Part shown: positions 6,268 through 6,524 of the stretch, piece by piece
Layout of the letters: each line of letters opens with the position of its first letter
Position numbering within the stretch: position 1 is the first letter of the stretch
From: a bacterium
GTDB taxonomy: Bacteria > SM23-31 > JAUVVT01
Assembly: GCA_030616165.1 (NCBI GenBank)
Contig: JAUWXV010000209.1
Coordinates: 1 to 6,524 of the forward strand
Length of the DNA stretch: 6,524 nucleotides
Direction of reading: 5' to 3'
Program-made: the position numbers and the translations under genes
Notes under the pieces: model-generated
Seen by the model: only the letters and a program-made list of their open reading frames with translations
What the model was told of the DNA's origin: nothing
The model's database searches: none

Positions 6268-6469
6268 CATTTAATAAATCTTGTGCTTTCTTTTGAAAAA
6301 GAAAGTAATCCCCACCACATCGTATCGCCCAAGTAATAAAAGAAAAATTAAAATTATCCCTAACATTCAGGAGACTTAAATTCTCCAAAATGAATGAGAA
6401 AAACAATTTTTTATTATATCTTTAGTAAATTACTTGAAACTTACTAACTTTATGAAAATTAAATTGAAT
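6268..6469. other. Non-coding spacer with two hairpins
   Basis: No reading frame here looks like a gene. A 9-bp perfect stem (CTTTCTTTT 6286-6294, AAAAGAAAG 6297-6305) with a 2-nt apparent loop lies just beyond the MITE. A weaker 5-bp stem, GGAGA (6370-6374) with TCTCC (6382-6386), lies nearer to the gene that ends at 6470. Either could help end minus-strand transcription coming from that gene, but neither has the GC-rich stem plus T-run of a classical intrinsic terminator on that strand, so I do not call a terminator. Confidence 0.4.
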
Positions 6470-6524
6470 CTATTTTGAACAGCAACTGCAAGTTGGTGTA
6501 TTGCAGGTAGAACAAGAATCTTCT
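6470..6524 (-). CDS. Cysteine-rich C-terminus of an unidentified protein (partial)
   Basis: Reading the minus strand, one frame gives EDSCSTCNTPTCSCCSK and then a TAG stop at 6470-6472. Five of the seventeen residues are cysteines, arranged CxxCxxxxCxCC. Such a bias is very unlikely in random AT-rich DNA and looks like a metal- or cluster-binding tail at the end of a protein whose body lies beyond the right edge. I do not recognise the protein. Cysteine-rich C-terminal tails occur in several redox and iron-sulfur protein groups of anaerobes, which would fit the rubredoxin neighbourhood, but that is inference. Other frames are also open over these 55 bases, so the call rests on composition alone. 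Confidence 0.45.
   Translation of the reverse strand, partial: EDSCSTCNTPTCSCCSK

Noticed and set aside
6143-6406. Minus-strand open frame of 87 codons
   Set aside because: It crosses the right end and most of the MITE-like element and the hairpin spacer. The translation has no domain and the open frame is explained by the repeat's higher GC content.

Overview
The window is a low-GC (about one third GC by eye) stretch of bacterial chromosome. It probably comes from a strict or facultative anaerobe. The TPR + GWxTD protein, the secreted amidohydrolases, the GH51 arabinofuranosidase remnant and the rubredoxin/ferritin-like cluster suggest a member of the Bacteroidota/FCB-type or a related deep lineage (Ignavibacteria-, KSB1- or Calditrichota-like). 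This placement is an inference from family content, not a marker-gene assignment.

Layout. (1) Positions 1-1519, minus strand: two tandem, nearly identical genes for exported metal-dependent amidohydrolases. One is complete (512-1519). The downstream copy (442 to beyond position 1) is cut by the window edge. (2) 1529-2000: AT-rich DNA without genes, holding a 111-bp repeat-like element with short inverted ends and a strong hairpin. (3) 2001-2535, plus strand: the broken C-terminal end of a GH51 alpha-L-arabinofuranosidase, lacking its 5' part and carrying a one-base frameshift. (4) 2722-5049, plus strand: a 775-residue exported TPR protein with a GWxTD domain. (5) 5117-5781, plus strand: a two-gene unit encoding a DUF2231 membrane protein and an 80-residue half-size ferritin-like/rubrerythrin-like protein. 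(6) 5858-6022, minus strand: a 54-residue rubredoxin that converges on that unit. (7) 6116-6267: a 152-bp MITE-like element with perfect 16-bp inverted ends and nested palindromes. (8) 6268-6469: non-coding, with hairpins. (9) 6470-6524, minus strand: the cysteine-rich C-terminus of a gene that continues outside the window.

How the parts fit. The DUF2231 protein, mini-ferritin and rubredoxin look like a small iron/oxygen-stress module of the kind anaerobes keep: rubredoxin is the electron carrier and the ferritin-like protein is the candidate diiron partner. The left half looks like an eroding or rearranging accessory region with a recent tandem gene duplication, a glycosidase pseudogene and repeat elements. 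I see no clear case for a wholly new defence or mobile system. The points most worth a second look are the mini-ferritin cluster, the nested MITE, the cysteine-rich tail and the tandem amidohydrolase pair.
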